A stretch of DNA of 9,519 nucleotides from Glacieibacterium sp038211965 (GTDB taxonomy: Bacteria; Pseudomonadota; Alphaproteobacteria; Sphingomonadales; Sphingomonadaceae), in contig JBBQVB010000099.1 in the NCBI GenBank assembly GCA_038211965.1, forward strand, positions 1-9,519. Reading direction: 5' to 3'. Under the pieces are notes generated by a model. It searched no databases, was not told the origin of the DNA, and saw only the letters and a list, made by a program, of their open reading frames with translations. A program made the translations under genes and the position numbers. Positions 1-7,903 of the stretch are shown in pieces; the stretch's first letter is position 1; each line of letters begins with the position of its first letter.

Positions 1-197
1 CGATGAAACCCCCGCGACGACCGCCGCGCTGATCGCCGGCATGGCGCGCGAGGGGCTGGTCAACATCGTCGGCGGCTGCTGCGGCACGACGCCCGCGCAT
101 ATCGCGGCGATCCGCGATGCGGTCGCGGGGCTGCGCCCGCGCGTACCTGCCGCGCCCAAGCCCGCGTTGCGTCTGTCAGGCCTGGAGGCCTTTTCCT

Positions 198-208
<11 letters not shown>
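1..208 (+). CDS. metH: Methionine synthase, homocysteine-binding subunit (5'-truncated by window edge)
   Basis: This is the C-terminal 68 codons of a gene that begins upstream of the window; codons start at position 2 and the stop is TAG at 206-208. The peptide contains GLVNIVGGCCGTTPAHI, the signature of the homocysteine S-methyltransferase TIM barrel. The adjacent cysteines at 77-82 are two of the three zinc ligands that activate the homocysteine thiol in this family. The tail after the barrel is short and ends within about 30 residues, so the protein stops where single-chain MetH would continue into its pterin domain. The product is therefore the stand-alone methyl-acceptor half of cobalamin-dependent methionine synthase and must work with the protein encoded next. 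The 3' end overlaps that gene by 11 nt. A betaine- or S-methylmethionine-homocysteine methyltransferase would share the motif, but the neighbour makes MetH far more likely. Confidence 0.9.
184..188 (+). promoter_or_regulatory. Ribosome binding site selecting the TTG start of the second metH gene
   Basis: A perfect GGAGG at 184-188 lies inside the last codons of the upstream gene, 9 nt before a TTG at 198-200. No other in-frame start candidate has such a site: the ATG at 117 would overlap the upstream gene by 92 nt, and the TTG at 219 is too far away. This decides the start of the large metH gene and implies translational coupling to the preceding gene. Confidence 0.7.
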
Positions 209-2872
<2,664 letters not shown>

Positions 2873-2876
<4 letters not shown>

Positions 2877-2887
2877 GCAACGCTCAG
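2873..2887. terminator. Hairpin spanning two convergent stop codons
   Basis: CTGAGC at 2873-2878 and GCTCAG at 2882-2887 form a perfect 6-bp stem with a 3-nt loop. The stem includes the TGA of metH (2874-2876) on the plus strand and the TGA of the convergent small gene (2884-2886) on the minus strand. No T-run follows on either strand, so it is not a canonical intrinsic terminator. It could slow polymerase or protect 3' ends of both messages. The symmetry partly follows from two facing TGA codons, so chance is possible. Confidence 0.35.
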
Positions 2888-3228
2888 GCGGCGGCGCGGT
2901 GCTCGACAGGCGCCGTCGTGGTTGCCGACGCAAAGGCGGCATCGAGACCACCCAAGTCGCCGCGCGGATCGAGCGCGATCAGCACCGCGCGGTGATAGCG
3001 AAAGTTGCGCGCGAGGCGTTCGGTCTGCGCCGCGTCGATACCGGGACGATCCAGCGCCGCCGCCAGAGCGGCCATAGCCGCGCGCCGTTCGGCGATCTCG
3101 ACCGCGCTGCGCCGCTCGAGCATCCCGACGATCCCCCCGCGCCAGCGCACGGCGGCGAGCAGCAATACGCCGGCGATGCCCAACGTGAAAGCGATCATCA
3201 AGGCATTGACGATAGACGACCCGGGCAT
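2884..3228 (-). CDS. Small single-pass membrane protein of unknown function
   Basis: I do not recognise this 114-residue protein as a named family. It begins MPGSSIVNALMIAFTLGIAG. Residues about 7-28 form one strongly hydrophobic segment followed by RWRGG, which suggests an N-terminal anchor with the rest in the cytoplasm by the positive-inside rule. The remainder is Ala/Arg-rich and amphipathic, with ERRSAVEIAERRAAMAALAAALD looking helical and possibly coiled. The ATG at 3228 is preceded by AGGA at 3238-3235 with 6-nt spacing, which supports this start. The 3' end lies 7 nt from the convergent metH stop. It lies 145 nt downstream of the flavin-binding gene on the same strand, so co-transcription is possible. 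The natural hydrophobic pattern and ribosome site argue for a real gene, but no function can be assigned. Confidence 0.7.
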   Translation of the reverse strand: MPGSSIVNALMIAFTLGIAGVLLLAAVRWRGGIVGMLERRSAVEIAERRAAMAALAAALDRPGIDAAQTERLARNFRYHRAVLIALDPRGDLGGLDAAFASATTTAPVEHRAAA

Positions 3229-3373
3229 TGAAAATCCTGACTGAAGAGTGGGGTCGCGCGCGACCGAGAGGACTGGGTCGCAGCGTCCTCGACGCTCGTC
3301 AAAGTCCAGATCGTCGCTGTGTCCAGTCGCCGCAGTCGCCCGACCGACCTAGCGGTCGCGTTGCCGACGCGGC
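3229..3373. other. Intergenic gap with short palindromes
   Basis: No credible gene lies here. A perfect 14-bp palindrome, GGTCGCGCGCGACC, occupies 3252-3265, upstream of the small membrane-protein gene. On the minus strand TTGACG at 3302-3297 resembles a -35 box, but no convincing -10 follows at the usual distance. A separate stem-loop at 3341-3358 is listed on its own. Any of these could regulate the small gene, but short GC-rich palindromes arise by chance in DNA of this composition. Confidence 0.3.
3341..3358 (-). terminator. Possible stem-loop after the flavin-binding protein gene
   Basis: CGACCG at 3341-3346 pairs with CGGTCG at 3353-3358 around a 6-nt loop. On the minus strand this falls 16-33 nt after the TAA of the split-barrel protein gene, where a terminator would sit. 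It lacks a U-tract, so termination would have to be weak or Rho-assisted. Confidence 0.25.
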
Positions 3374-3805
3374 TTACAGCGTCAACTCGCCCTCATCGTC
3401 GCCTGCCCAATAGTGGATACGGCCGGCATGGACCTTGATGAGGACCAGCCCCGGCGTGTCGACGCCCTGCGCGAACCAGCGGTCGATGTCCTTCGTCCAG
3501 TGTTCGGCGAACACCGCCTTGTCGCGGATCAGTTCGGCGCGGCCCTCGACCGCGACCATCAGGCCCGGCTTGCCGAGCAGGCTGGTGTTTGCCTGGAACG
3601 ACAGCGCGACCTTGGGATCGCGCTTGATGTCATCGACGGTGCGTGTGTTCTCGTCACTGAAGTAGAACGAGTCGCCGTTGTACTCGACCTCGGCATTGTT
3701 GCTCATCGGTCGACCGGCGATTTCGCCGCCGTCGCTGTGCGTAAGGAGCATGGCGAAATCGATGTCGCGCATCGCCTTCGCAAGTTCGGGCAAGGTCTTG
3801 GTCAT
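3374..3805 (-). CDS. Pyridoxamine 5'-phosphate oxidase-family (general stress protein 26-like) flavin-binding protein
   Basis: This 143-residue protein has the split beta-barrel signature of the PPOX-like, general stress protein 26 group, small cytoplasmic proteins that bind FMN, FAD or F420 and usually act as dimers. Visible markers are a helical start (TKTLPELAKAMRDIDFAMLL), GRPMSNNAEVEYNGDSFYFS near residues 31-50, the strand segment KRDPKVALSFQ, VAVEGRAELIRD, and the closing strand VHAGRIHYWAG. The true substrate is unknown; many members reduce or merely bind flavin rather than make pyridoxal phosphate. The start at 3805 was chosen because GGAG at 3816-3813 lies 7 nt upstream and because the 29-residue extension possible from 3892 is Arg-rich and unlike the family. 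Its length is normal for the group. It is divergent from the methyltransferase gene. Confidence 0.85.
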   Translation of the reverse strand: MTKTLPELAKAMRDIDFAMLLTHSDGGEIAGRPMSNNAEVEYNGDSFYFSDENTRTVDDIKRDPKVALSFQANTSLLGKPGLMVAVEGRAELIRDKAVFAEHWTKDIDRWFAQGVDTPGLVLIKVHAGRIHYWAGDDEGELTL

Positions 3806-3910
3806 CGCGCATCTCCGGTCGTTGCGGCGGGATAACGCAGCCGGGCGGAAACGGTCGCAAGCCGCTCGCAACGCCGCTATCGACGGCCCCATCGGCGGGA
3901 TGGGCGAGCG
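3806..3910. promoter_or_regulatory. Divergent promoter region with a helical-turn repeat
   Basis: These 105 bp separate the start codons of the flavin-binding protein (minus) and the methyltransferase (plus) and must hold promoters for both unless one is read from elsewhere. TCGCAA occurs at 3855-3860 and again at 3866-3871, spaced 11 bp, about one helical turn. Read on the minus strand these are two TTGCGA hexamers that could act as a -35 element or a repressor half-site pair. A convincing -10 box is not visible; TTATCC on the minus strand at 3835-3830 is the nearest candidate and is weak. Confidence 0.3.
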
Positions 3911-4675
3911 ATGACATCGGGCGGCGGGCGACCAGACTACGGCATCGATGCCCCCGGGCTGGTGCGGGTGTTCGTCGTCACCGGGATGGTCGCGCTGCTC
4001 CTCTGTGCGGCCGCGTCGGTGTGGCTAGACGTCGGACCTCCATGGCGCGCGCTGCTTGTCGGCGCCTTGGCCCTGGTCGCCACCTATGCGCTCGGTATGG
4101 GCAGTTACATGATTTACGGCAGCAAGGTCGTGAAGGTCCGCAACCGCGAGCGCCTGCTCGACCTGATCGCGTGGCGCGGCGACGAGGTCGTGCTCGATGT
4201 CGGGTGCGGGCGCGGCCTGATGCTGGTCGGCGCGGCGCGGCGTCTTACTACGGGGCACGCGGTCGGCATCGACATCTGGCAGGCGGCGGACCAGTCGGCG
4301 AACACGGCGCAAGGGGCGCTCGACAATGCGCGGCGCGAAGGCGTCGACGACCGTGTCGAGGTCCGGACGGCGGACATGCGCGCGCTGCCGTTTGCCGATG
4401 CGTCGGTCGACGTCATCGTGTCGCACTGGGCGGTGCACAACCTCGAGGCCGAGGCGGACCGCGATCTGGCGCTCGCGGAGATGGTCCGGGTGCTCAAACC
4501 TCGGGGCACGCTTCTCCTAGCCGACATCGAACACCGCACGGTCTATGCGGCGCGGCTGAACGCCCTCGGCCTGGCCGGGCAGCGGCTGGTCGTCGATCCG
4601 TTCAGCGATATGATCCTGAACATCGTTAGCTTCGGCAGTTTTCGCCCCGCTGCGATCCTGGCGCGACGCGTTTAG
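3911..4675 (+). CDS. Membrane-anchored class I SAM-dependent methyltransferase
   Basis: This 254-residue protein joins two N-terminal membrane helices to a cytoplasmic methyltransferase domain. The helices are at about residues 17-38 and 46-66, followed by YGSKVVKVRNRERLL, whose positive charge suggests the catalytic domain faces the cytoplasm. Motif I is VVLDVGCGRG at residues 93-102, the acidic end of beta 2 is GID at 119-121, then RTADMRALPFADASVDVIVS, and AEMVRVLKPRGTLLLADIE corresponds to the post-motif region of UbiE/Methyltransf_11-type enzymes. The substrate cannot be inferred; a lipid or other membrane-associated molecule is a reasonable guess given the anchor. The ATG at 3911 is preceded by only a weak purine-rich stretch. 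The TAG stop overlaps the TAA of convergent mutY by 4 bp. Confidence 0.85.
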   Translation: MTSGGGRPDYGIDAPGLVRVFVVTGMVALLLCAAASVWLDVGPPWRALLVGALALVATYALGMGSYMIYGSKVVKVRNRERLLDLIAWRGDEVVLDVGCGRGLMLVGAARRLTTGHAVGIDIWQAADQSANTAQGALDNARREGVDDRVEVRTADMRALPFADASVDVIVSHWAVHNLEAEADRDLALAEMVRVLKPRGTLLLADIEHRTVYAARLNALGLAGQRLVVDPFSDMILNIVSFGSFRPAAILARRV

Positions 4676-4681
4676 CGCGCC
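4660..4681. terminator. Possible hairpin over the overlapping ends of the methyltransferase and mutY genes
   Basis: GGCGCG at 4660-4665 and CGCGCC at 4676-4681 can pair around a 10-nt loop containing both stop codons (plus TAG 4673-4675, minus TAA 4674-4672). There is no T-run on either side. It may act as a weak bidirectional terminator; CG-only stems are also frequent by chance in this sequence. Confidence 0.25.
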
Positions 4682-5739
4682 GCGACGGCCTTGGCGAACA
4701 CGGTCGGCAGGCCTGCATCGTCGAGGCGATCGACCGGCCGCCACTCGCCCTCGACGGAAGGACGTTCGACGAGCATTGCGGCGGCAACCGACAGCCGCAG
4801 CTCGAAATGCGTGAAGATATGGTGGATAGCGGTCGGCCGAATCGTCCAGTCGGCGGCCAGCGGTGCGGCGTCACGCCAGTCGGCGTCTGCGGCCCCCCAG
4901 TCGGTGGTCGGTAGGCCGAGCATCCCGCCGAGCAGCCCTTTGGCGGGGCGGCGCACAAGGAGGACGTGGCCTTGCGCTTCGAGGCGGAAGGCGGTGCCGT
5001 GGCGGACGGGCCGCACGGCCTTGGGCGGACGCACCGGGTAGCGCGCCGGGTCGCCGCTCGCGTGTCCCGCACACCATGTGCGGACTGGGCACGCACCGCA
5101 GCGCGGGTTGTGCGGGGCGCAGACCGTCGCGCCGAGGTCCATGACGGCTTGTGCATAATCGCCGGCGCGCGCCTGCGGGGTCAGCGCGGCGGCGTGGACG
5201 CGGAGTTCGTGGCGAGCGGCGGGCAGCGACGTCACGACCGCGAACAGTCGCGCCATGACACGCTCGACGTTGCCGTCGACAACGACTGCATGCTCCCCGA
5301 AAGCGATGCTGGCGATGGCGGCGGCGGTATAGGCACCGATGCCGGGGAGGGCGCGCAATCCGACCTCGGTTGCAGGGAACTGCCCGCCGTTCGCCGCGAC
5401 GGCCCGCGCGCACGCCAGCAGGTTGCGCGCGCGGGCGTAGTAGCCGAGGCCCGCCCAGGCTTGCATGACGTCGGCGTCGGGGGCGGCGGCGAGGTCGGCG
5501 ACCGTCGGCCAGCGCGTCGTGAACGCCGCGAAATAGGCCTTGACCGCCGCGACGGTGGTTTGCTGGAGCATCACCTCCGACAGCCAGACGCGGTAGGGAT
5601 CGGGCGGTGGCGCGCCCGGCGGACTGCGCCACGGCAGGTTGCGCGCGTGGGCGTCGTACCAGTCGAGCAGGGTGCCCGCGAAGGCCTCGGGCGGCGCACC
5701 CGACGCGGGCAAGATGAGGGGGAATGAATCGACGCGCAC
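4672..5739 (-). CDS. mutY: A/G-specific adenine DNA glycosylase MutY
   Basis: MutY removes adenine mispaired with 8-oxoguanine and so prevents G:C to T:A mutations. With a GTG start at 5739 it has 355 residues, the normal length. The catalytic domain shows LDWYDAHARNLPWR, WLSEVMLQQTTV (catalytic Glu55), the helix-hairpin-helix LPGIGAYTA (131-139) and VVDGNVERV with catalytic Asp155. Cysteines 207, 214, 217 and 223 give C-x6-C-x2-C-x5-C, the [4Fe-4S] cluster pattern. A C-terminal NUDIX-like domain carries GLLGGMLGLP and FTHFEL (309-314), the 8-oxoguanine-sensing region. All key residues are present. The start is uncertain: neither GTG 5739 nor TTG 5712 has a visible ribosome site, and the frame stays open to 5853 into dciA. 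GTG 5739 leaves 25 bp to the divergent dciA start. The 3' end overlaps the methyltransferase gene by 4 bp. Confidence 0.95.
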   Translation of the reverse strand: MRVDSFPLILPASGAPPEAFAGTLLDWYDAHARNLPWRSPPGAPPPDPYRVWLSEVMLQQTTVAAVKAYFAAFTTRWPTVADLAAAPDADVMQAWAGLGYYARARNLLACARAVAANGGQFPATEVGLRALPGIGAYTAAAIASIAFGEHAVVVDGNVERVMARLFAVVTSLPAARHELRVHAAALTPQARAGDYAQAVMDLGATVCAPHNPRCGACPVRTWCAGHASGDPARYPVRPPKAVRPVRHGTAFRLEAQGHVLLVRRPAKGLLGGMLGLPTTDWGAADADWRDAAPLAADWTIRPTAIHHIFTHFELRLSVAAAMLVERPSVEGEWRPVDRLDDAGLPTVFAKAVAAR

Positions 5740-5755
5740 CGCGCCGCTATGGCAT

Positions 5756-5760
5756 GGAGG
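5756..5760 (+). promoter_or_regulatory. Ribosome binding site fixing the GTG start of dciA
   Basis: GGAGG at 5756-5760 precedes the GTG at 5765-5767 by 4 nt, somewhat close but the only good pairing near the conserved coding region. Longer in-frame starts reach back to 5639 and would run deep into mutY. The site lies in the 25-bp space between the two divergent genes. Confidence 0.6.
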
Positions 5761-5764
5761 CGGG

Positions 5765-6286
5765 GTGACCGAAACGCCCCGCCTTCCCGCCCAGCCGCCC
5801 GCACTGGCCGAGCGCAGCCGCCGCAGCCGCGCGGTCGCCGACCTGCTGCCCAAGGTCGGCGACGCCGCCTTCCGCCGCTACGGCTTCATGCAGTCGGCGA
5901 TCGTCGCGCGCTGGAGCGAGATCGTCGGCGAGGCCTATGCACGCCACTCGATGCCCGAGGAAATCCGCTTTCCGGTCGGCAAACGCAGCGGCGGCACGCT
6001 CAAAATCCTTGTGACGGGCGCGTTCGCGCCGATGCTGCGCCATGTCGAACCGCAGGTCGTCGAGCGCGCCAACCGCTTCTTCGGCTATGCGGCGGTAGCG
6101 AAGCTGTCGCTGCGCCACGGCGACCTGCCGGTGCCGCGCGCCGCGCGCCCGGCCGCACCGCCGGTCGAGCTGCCCGCGGCGACGCGCTCGACACTGCGCG
6201 ACATCGCCGACCCCGATCTGCGCGCCAGCCTCGAATCGCTGGCGCAGGCGTTGGCCTCGACGCGCGGGGTGCCGGTAGTGCGCTAA
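5765..6286 (+). CDS. dciA: DUF721 / DciA-type replicative helicase loader protein
   Basis: This 173-residue cytoplasmic protein matches the DUF721 family, whose characterised members (DciA) assist loading of the replicative helicase DnaB in bacteria that lack DnaC or DnaI. Recognisable parts are an N-terminal basic helix (ERSRRSRAVADLLPKV), AAFRRYGFMQSAIVARW followed by SEIVGEAYARHSMPE at residues 35-65, then the beta strands IRFPVGKRSGGTLKILV and the helix APMLRHVEPQVVERANRFFGY, ending the domain near residue 118 (VAKLSLRHG). The rest is an Ala/Pro-rich linker and a short helix (DPDLRASLESLAQALAST), as is common for variable DciA tails. The GTG start follows GGAGG. It is head to head with mutY and upstream of two DsbA-like genes and smc. 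DUF721 membership is confident; the loader role comes from family knowledge. Confidence 0.85.
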   Translation: MTETPRLPAQPPALAERSRRSRAVADLLPKVGDAAFRRYGFMQSAIVARWSEIVGEAYARHSMPEEIRFPVGKRSGGTLKILVTGAFAPMLRHVEPQVVERANRFFGYAAVAKLSLRHGDLPVPRAARPAAPPVELPAATRSTLRDIADPDLRASLESLAQALASTRGVPVVR

Positions 6287-6287
6287 A

Positions 6288-6308
6288 CTTCTCTTCCCCG
6301 AAGAGGAG
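6288..6308 (+). terminator. Stem-loop directly after dciA
   Basis: CTTCTCTTC at 6288-6296 pairs with GAAGAGGAG at 6300-6308 around a CCC loop, giving nine base pairs including one G-U. It begins 1 nt after the dciA stop. No U-tract follows (the next bases are GGGAGCAGC), so it may attenuate transcription, stabilise the dciA message, or be a copy of a dispersed intergenic repeat. Confidence 0.4.
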
Positions 6309-6350
6309 GGGAGCAGCAAGGGCGGGCTTTCGCGCGTCGCTGGAAACCAG

Positions 6351-6362
6351 TATCCTGCGGCC
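6351..6362 (+). promoter_or_regulatory. Candidate -10 element for a leaderless dsbA message
   Basis: TATCCT at 6351-6356 resembles a -10 box and is separated by six bases from the ATG at 6363, which is the distance expected if transcription starts at the A of the ATG. No Shine-Dalgarno sequence precedes this ATG at normal spacing, which fits a leaderless message. No good -35 hexamer is visible about 17 bp upstream (CTTTCG region), so the call is tentative. Confidence 0.3.
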
Positions 6363-7127
6363 ATGATCCGCTTCGCCCTCGCCGCCGTGCTTGCACTCGC
6401 AGCCCCCGCAACCGCCGCGCCCGCCAAGCGCCCCGCGGCGCCTGTCAGGCACGCGGACTGGCTTACCACCGTCGCCGCGACTCCCGAGGGCGGCTACCGC
6501 CTCGGCAACCCGGCCGCGAAGGTCAAGCTCATCGAGTACGGGTCGCTGACCTGCCCGCATTGCCGCGCCTTCAACGCCGAGGCATCGGCAGCGCTGCGGA
6601 CCAAGTACATCGCCACCGGCCAGGTCAGTTTCGAGTTCCGCAACTATGTTCTGAACGGTCCCGACTACGCCGCGTCGCTGCTCGTCCGCTGTGGGGGTGC
6701 AAAGCAATTTTTTCCGCTCGTCGACGCGGCCTATGCCGGACAGGAACAATGGGTGAAGCCGTTCCTGGCGCTCGACGCGGCGACCAGCGCACGGCTCGCG
6801 GCGCTCGAGCCCAAGGCGCAGATCATCGCACTCGCGAAGGCGGGCGGGCTCGACGCCTGGTTCGTCGCGCGCGGTATCCCTGCTGCACGCATCGCGCCGT
6901 GCCTGTCGGATGAGACAGCGTTCAAGCAACTCGCGGCGCTGCGCGAGGTTGCGCTGGCGACTTACAAGATCGAAGGTACGCCGGGGTTCGTCATCGACGG
7001 CAAGCGCCAGACCGATGATTTTCTGGGAGCGGAGCGTGCCATATTGACGTGGGATCGGCTCGAGCCACGCCTGATCGCGGCCTTGCGCGCCGCTCCGGGT
7101 GCGGCCAAGACGGGCACCGGGAAATGA
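6363..7127 (+). CDS. DsbA-family periplasmic thiol:disulfide oxidoreductase (exported)
   Basis: This 254-residue protein starts with a cleavable signal peptide (MIRFALAAVLALAAPATAAP, cleavage likely after an Ala near 19-21), so it acts in the periplasm, forming or rearranging disulfides in exported proteins. The thioredoxin-fold active site is TCPHC (Cys64-Pro-His-Cys67), the same dipeptide as in classical DsbA, and the cis-proline loop is GTPGF with Pro207. It belongs to the Thioredoxin_4/DsbA-like group. Two further cysteines, Cys110 and Cys180 in the inserted helical domain, match positions in the next protein and may form a second disulfide, as known for alphaproteobacterial DsbA. No ribosome site is obvious; see the -10 candidate. 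It is 76 nt after dciA and 16 nt before its paralog. Oxidase versus isomerase role cannot be settled from sequence, and no dsbB is in view. Confidence 0.9.
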   Translation: MIRFALAAVLALAAPATAAPAKRPAAPVRHADWLTTVAATPEGGYRLGNPAAKVKLIEYGSLTCPHCRAFNAEASAALRTKYIATGQVSFEFRNYVLNGPDYAASLLVRCGGAKQFFPLVDAAYAGQEQWVKPFLALDAATSARLAALEPKAQIIALAKAGGLDAWFVARGIPAARIAPCLSDETAFKQLAALREVALATYKIEGTPGFVIDGKRQTDDFLGAERAILTWDRLEPRLIAALRAAPGAAKTGTGK

Positions 7128-7518
7128 CGCGAGGGAATTGTCGATGCGGCTAGATTTGGCGGTTGGGGCGGCGCTGCTGGTGCTGCTCGGCGCGTGCGAC
7201 AAAAAGGCTGCCGATACCGCCGCCGCGCCGGTCGCGGCGACCACCACGACCACCGCAGCGGCACCGGCAGGCAAGGACTGGCTCAGCGTCACCGCCGCCA
7301 CCCCCGAAGGCGGTTTCGTCCTCGGCAACCCCGATGCCAAGGTCAAGCTCGTCGAATATGCGTCGCTGACCTGCCCGCATTGCCGCGACTTCCACGAGGA
7401 GGCAGGCGGCATCTTGCGCAGCAAATATATCGCTACCGGCAAGGTCAGCTACGAATACCGCAATTTCATCTTCAATGGGCCCGACTACGCCGCCTCACTG
7501 CTGGCGCGGTGCCAGGGC
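6459..7518 (+). repeat. Imperfect tandem duplication of a DsbA coding segment
   Basis: The segments 6459-6698 and 7279-7518 encode 80-residue stretches that align without gaps with 57 identities by hand count. They include a 26-bp exact match covering the active site (6542-6567 and 7362-7387). The C-terminal parts are less alike and need a small gap. This indicates an old gene duplication followed by divergence of signal peptide and tail. Confidence 0.8.
7131..7136 (+). promoter_or_regulatory. Ribosome binding site of the lipoprotein DsbA gene
   Basis: GAGGGA at 7131-7136 lies 7 nt before the ATG at 7144, just after the TGA of the preceding gene (7125-7127). It selects 7144 over the upstream in-frame ATG at 7099, which overlaps the previous gene and would bury the lipoprotein signal. 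Confidence 0.7.
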
Positions 7519-7884
7519 GGTGGGCCGTTCTTCAACCTCGTCAACGCCTATTACGGCGCGTTCGACCAGTGGCTGGCACCCTTCTCGAAGCTCAGCGAGG
7601 CGGACCAGAAGACCCTGACCGCACTGCCGCAGGACAAGCAGATCGCGACCCTCGCGAAGATGGGCGGGCTCGACACGTTCATGCGGGCGCGCGGCATGAC
7701 GAGCGCGAAGTTCGACCAGTGCCTTGCCGACCCGGCGGCAATCAAGCGCCTTGCCGAGATGCGCGACGAAGCCACCAAGGCCGGGGTGACCGGTACGCCG
7801 TCGTTCTTGATCAACGGAAAGCTGCAGGACGCGACGCCGAACTGGGCGACACTCGAACCCAAGCTCCAGTCGGCGCTGTCATAA
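7144..7884 (+). CDS. DsbA-family thiol:disulfide oxidoreductase, predicted lipoprotein
   Basis: This 246-residue paralog of the preceding protein carries a lipoprotein signal, MRLDLAVGAALLVLLGACDK, with lipobox LGAC and lipidation expected at Cys18. Asp19 at +2 is, by the E. coli Lol rule, an inner-membrane retention signal. An Ala/Thr-rich tether (about 20-43, with TTTTTAAAPA) links the anchor to the thioredoxin-like domain. The active site is TCPHC (Cys77-Pro-His-Cys80) and the cis-proline loop is TGTPSF with Pro219. Cys123 and Cys193 correspond to the extra pair in the upstream paralog. The likely role is disulfide chemistry at the periplasmic face of the membrane; partners are unknown. 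Its spacing (16 nt after the first paralog, 19 nt before smc) suggests co-transcription. The start is set by the ribosome site and by the lipobox. Confidence 0.9.
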   Translation: MRLDLAVGAALLVLLGACDKKAADTAAAPVAATTTTTAAAPAGKDWLSVTAATPEGGFVLGNPDAKVKLVEYASLTCPHCRDFHEEAGGILRSKYIATGKVSYEYRNFIFNGPDYAASLLARCQGGGPFFNLVNAYYGAFDQWLAPFSKLSEADQKTLTALPQDKQIATLAKMGGLDTFMRARGMTSAKFDQCLADPAAIKRLAEMRDEATKAGVTGTPSFLINGKLQDATPNWATLEPKLQSALS

Positions 7885-7903
7885 CCGCGACGCCGGGGGG
7901 CGG

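Noticed and set aside
3806..3892. N-terminal extension of the flavin-binding protein gene
   Set aside because: The extra 29 residues are Arg-rich and unlike the family, and GGAG with 7-nt spacing points to the start at 3805.
5726..5730. GANTC site (GAATC) near the mutY start as a possible cell-cycle methylation switch
   Set aside because: GANTC sites also occur inside metH and dciA, so a single copy here is not evidence of CcrM-linked control.
6000..7442. A 480-codon minus-strand frame across the dciA-dsbA junction and both DsbA genes
   Set aside because: It spans three well-supported plus-strand genes and has no motif, signal or ribosome site; it is a codon-bias shadow.
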